Shown in pieces: positions 40,613 through 42,278 of a stretch of 42,278 nt of DNA. This stretch comes from Streptomyces roseolus (GTDB lineage: Bacteria > Actinomycetota > Actinomycetes > Streptomycetales > Streptomycetaceae): NCBI RefSeq assembly GCF_014649855.1, contig NZ_BMTV01000034.1, positions 1 to 42,278 of the forward strand, in the 5' to 3' direction. How positions within the stretch are numbered: the first letter of the stretch is position 1; each line of letters begins with the position of its first letter. The position numbers and the translations under genes are program-made. Below the pieces are notes generated by a model. The model made no database searches, was not told the DNA's origin, and saw only the letters and a list, made by a program, of their open reading frames with translations.

Positions 40613-40908
40613 CCGTGGGCCTCCGCCGGCACGAACCAGGTGTGGGCGAGGAAGTGGGGCGGAATCGGGGCCGAGTTCTGTCGGGTGCGGTCTTCGCCGA
40701 CCAGGACGTACGGGCGGACGAGGGCCGTCTCTTCGCCCAGGAGGAAGTTTGTGCGGTCTCCGAGCTGTCGGAGCAACAGCGTCAGTTCGTCGGGCGGTTT
40801 GGGGAGAGCGAGCGTCGGGCGGGTCGACGTTAAGGGCTCCCAGTGCCGGGTCCTTTGGGCGTACCGCTCTCTGGTGCGCCTGTTGGCGCGGCGGATACGG
40901 TTGAACAT
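40609..40908 (-). CDS. Small basic hypothetical protein (99 aa)
   Basis: MFNRIRRANRRTRERYAQRT starts with a strongly basic stretch; then LALPKPPDELTLLLRQLGDR and FLLGEETALVRPYVLVGEDR. No named domain. The stop overlaps the Cys/His-rich gene's start. Confidence 0.68.
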   Translation of the reverse strand: MFNRIRRANRRTRERYAQRTRHWEPLTSTRPTLALPKPPDELTLLLRQLGDRTNFLLGEETALVRPYVLVGEDRTRQNSAPIPPHFLAHTWFVPAEAHG

Positions 40909-40920
40909 GCTGATCAGCTC

Positions 40921-41226
40921 CTATCGCTGATGGCCAGGTCCCCGGACATCGCCCGTCGCGGGGACGGCTTTGTTCACGGCGGCCCATAGGGTGCGGCCGC
41001 CCAGGCTGGTGGCCAGGAGACCGAATCGGTCCGCCGCAGCCACGACTTCCAGGACCTCCTGCCATGTCTCGGCGGAGAGGGATTCCGGTAGCTCCGCTTC
41101 GATCGACGTGTGCCGCGGGTGCCCTTCCACGCGTGTGGTGAGCCCGACCGCTGACAACCGGGCAGCCAAGGCCTCCGCGCTTACTTCTGGAGCAGGCACA
41201 GGGCAGCCTCCGTCACCGGCGATCAC
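40921..41226 (-). CDS. First gene of the small-gene operon (101 aa)
   Basis: Start GTG 41226 or a later GTG at the VPAPEVS position. The core ALAARLSAVGLTTRVEGHPR, SIEAELPESLSAETWQEVLE, VAAADRFGLLATSLGGRTLW has the alternating helix/strand look of a small ferredoxin-like fold. No family recognised. It starts next to the palindromes shared with the divergent GntR gene, so that regulator probably controls this operon. Confidence 0.68.
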   Translation of the reverse strand: MIAGDGGCPVPAPEVSAEALAARLSAVGLTTRVEGHPRHTSIEAELPESLSAETWQEVLEVVAAADRFGLLATSLGGRTLWAAVNKAVPATGDVRGPGHQR

Positions 41227-41237
41227 TTTGAGTGAAG

Positions 41238-41271
41238 CTAGTTAACTAGATTAGAGCTAGTGGACTAGATT
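41238..41271. promoter_or_regulatory. CTAG-type operator pair over a leaderless promoter
   Basis: CTAGTTAACTAG (41238-41249, perfect palindrome) and CTAGTGGACTAG (41257-41268) are spaced 19 bases start to start. TTAACT (41242-41247) and TAGATT (41266-41271) form a promoter with an 18-bp spacer. ATG 41278 follows 6 bases after the -10, with no ribosome site. The palindromes cover -35 and -10 respectively. Confidence 0.65.
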
Positions 41272-41277
41272 TTCCAT

Positions 41278-42033
41278 ATGCCTGAGCAGCCGCCTTACCT
41301 CCGTATCGCCGACGAACTGCGGCGGCGGATCGCGGAGCACGAGTGGACTCCTGGAGACCGGCTGCCCTCTCGGGCCCAGATCGGCCAGGAGTGCGGGGTG
41401 GGCGAGAACGTCGTTCGCCGGGCCCAGGAGCTGTTGATCTCCCAGGGTGTGCTGGAGGGGCGGGCCGGGTCTGGGACCTACGTGGCCGAGCCTCGGCGGC
41501 GGGTGCGGATGGTTCGGTCTGCGGCGCGCGAGCAGCCGGACGGGTCGCCGTTCCGGGCCGACATGAAGGCCGTGGGGCGGAATGGCGGCTGGGAGAGCCG
41601 CACCGATGCGAAGGTGCCCGCACCGGCGGAGATCGCTGCGCGGCTCGGGATCGGTGAGGGGGAGCTGTGCGTCCGGACCGTGTATGAGTTCCTCGCCGAC
41701 GGTCGGCCTGTGCAGTTGTCGACGAGCTGGGAGCCGTACGACCTGACCGGCGGGACTCTTGTCGTTCTGCCCGAAGGCGGGCCGCACGCCGGGGCCGGCG
41801 TCGTGAACCGGATGGCCGAGATCGGCGTCACCGTCAGCCATGCCGTCGAGCAGCCCGAGCCGCGGCAGGCCACCGCCGAGGAAGCCTCACTTCTCGGGAT
41901 CCAGAAGGCCGCGCTCGTCACGCATATCCGGCGGACGTACTACAGCGACCAGGGCCGGCCCGTGGAGACGGCGGACATCGTCGTGCCCGCTGCGCTGTGC
42001 GAGATCGTCTACGAGATCCCGATCAATCGCTGA
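41278..42033 (+). CDS. GntR/HutC-family regulator (UTRA domain)
   Basis: Regulator of 251 aa. Winged helix: PPYLRIADELRRRIAEHEWT, RLPSRAQIGQECGVGENVVR, GVLEGRAGSGTYV. The UTRA domain (about 95-245) has LCVRTVYEFLADGRPVQLST and VTHIRRTYYSDQGRPVETAD. The ATG at 41278 sits inside a palindrome-covered promoter, indicating autoregulation, and the same region controls the divergent small-gene operon. It resembles regulators that head transfer/spread regions of Streptomyces elements, followed by a small membrane gene as here. Confidence 0.92.
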   Translation: MPEQPPYLRIADELRRRIAEHEWTPGDRLPSRAQIGQECGVGENVVRRAQELLISQGVLEGRAGSGTYVAEPRRRVRMVRSAAREQPDGSPFRADMKAVGRNGGWESRTDAKVPAPAEIAARLGIGEGELCVRTVYEFLADGRPVQLSTSWEPYDLTGGTLVVLPEGGPHAGAGVVNRMAEIGVTVSHAVEQPEPRQATAEEASLLGIQKAALVTHIRRTYYSDQGRPVETADIVVPAALCEIVYEIPINR

Positions 42034-42057
42034 CGGAGCACTACGCAAGGGGGAGTC

Positions 42058-42252
42058 ATGGAGTCGCTCGGTTTTGCCATCGGCGGTCTGATCTGGGGCG
42101 CACCTGTTGTCGCTCTCGTGATGCTGGTGGTTGTGGCCGTCGCGGTCGGCCGATGGCGGCGAAAGGCCATGGCGGCCCTGGAGGGCGGGGAGCGGTCGGC
42201 GGACGGGCAGTACGCATCCGGTCGGACGGTCGGCATGGCGGAAGAGGTCTGA
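42058..42252 (+). CDS. Small single-helix membrane protein
   Basis: Protein of 64 aa: hydrophobic LGFAIGGLIWGAPVVALVML, then VVVAVAVGRWRRKAMAALEG and a polar tail. AAGGGGGAG precedes the ATG. One transmembrane segment with a basic stop-transfer cluster (GRWRRK). It follows the GntR gene by 24 bases, probably in one transcript that continues beyond the window. Confidence 0.8.
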   Translation: MESLGFAIGGLIWGAPVVALVMLVVVAVAVGRWRRKAMAALEGGERSADGQYASGRTVGMAEEV

Positions 42253-42278
42253 GCCCATTTCCCGGGGCGTGTGCTGTC

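Overview
The window is a high-GC actinobacterial chromosome segment, almost certainly from a Streptomyces. The evidence is G/C-saturated third codon positions, frequent GTG starts, the homodimeric-type AceE, a DUF3052 protein and several TerD paralogues in a familiar Streptomyces order, and an actinomycete integrative and conjugative element (AICE) at a tRNA gene. It falls into three parts.

Bases 1-12,900 are mostly core genome. They hold a NarL-type two-component pair (72-2307) with a MITE-like inverted repeat between its genes and a 55-bp non-coding repeat array upstream of the kinase. Next come a DUF4429/SHOCT protein, a DUF1023 hydrolase, a TetR regulator divergent from a 14-TM drug exporter with a paired operator, a secreted I36-like protein, a voltage-sensor-type K+ channel, aceE and DUF3052.

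Bases 12,877-24,482 hold a peroxiredoxin and a large Ter stress locus: four TerD-domain proteins, a DUF475/TerC-like membrane protein, and an operon of HpcH/HpaI-type lyase, a giant phosphoribosyltransferase polypeptide and a HAD phosphatase. The lyase, phosphoribosyltransferase and HAD families are those described as a Ter-linked pathway proposed to make a nucleoside-like metabolite. Here two normally separate proteins, PRTase/TRSP and PRTase-PELOTA ('StiP'), form one 925-codon frame that keeps a strong internal Shine-Dalgarno and ATG. A zinc-ribbon protein and a coiled-coil membrane protein follow on the other strand.

From 24,627 a tRNA-Val(UAC) gene is followed by an AICE: tyrosine integrase, Xis, RepSA-type HUH initiator, small spread/membrane proteins, DUF2637 protein, FtsK-like TraB, a UTRA-GntR repressor with three matching operators, Nudix and a small partner. 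After a 150-bp nested inverted repeat comes an AT-richer cargo of DNA-processing genes (33,011-38,991): an AlbA_2/ATPase protein, a C-terminal DNA methyltransferase fragment, an intact C5 methyltransferase, a DUF6602 PD-(D/E)XK-like protein, an SRA-like/PD-(D/E)XK nuclease and a Vsr nuclease. This looks like a restriction-modification or defence island. The last 3 kb holds a tightly overlapped operon of small genes with a GntR regulator, divergent from a second GntR gene whose leaderless promoter is covered by two CTAG-type palindromes. No right attachment site (copy of the tRNA 3' end) was found, so the element's right end is unresolved. All readings are by eye from sequence; no database search was possible.
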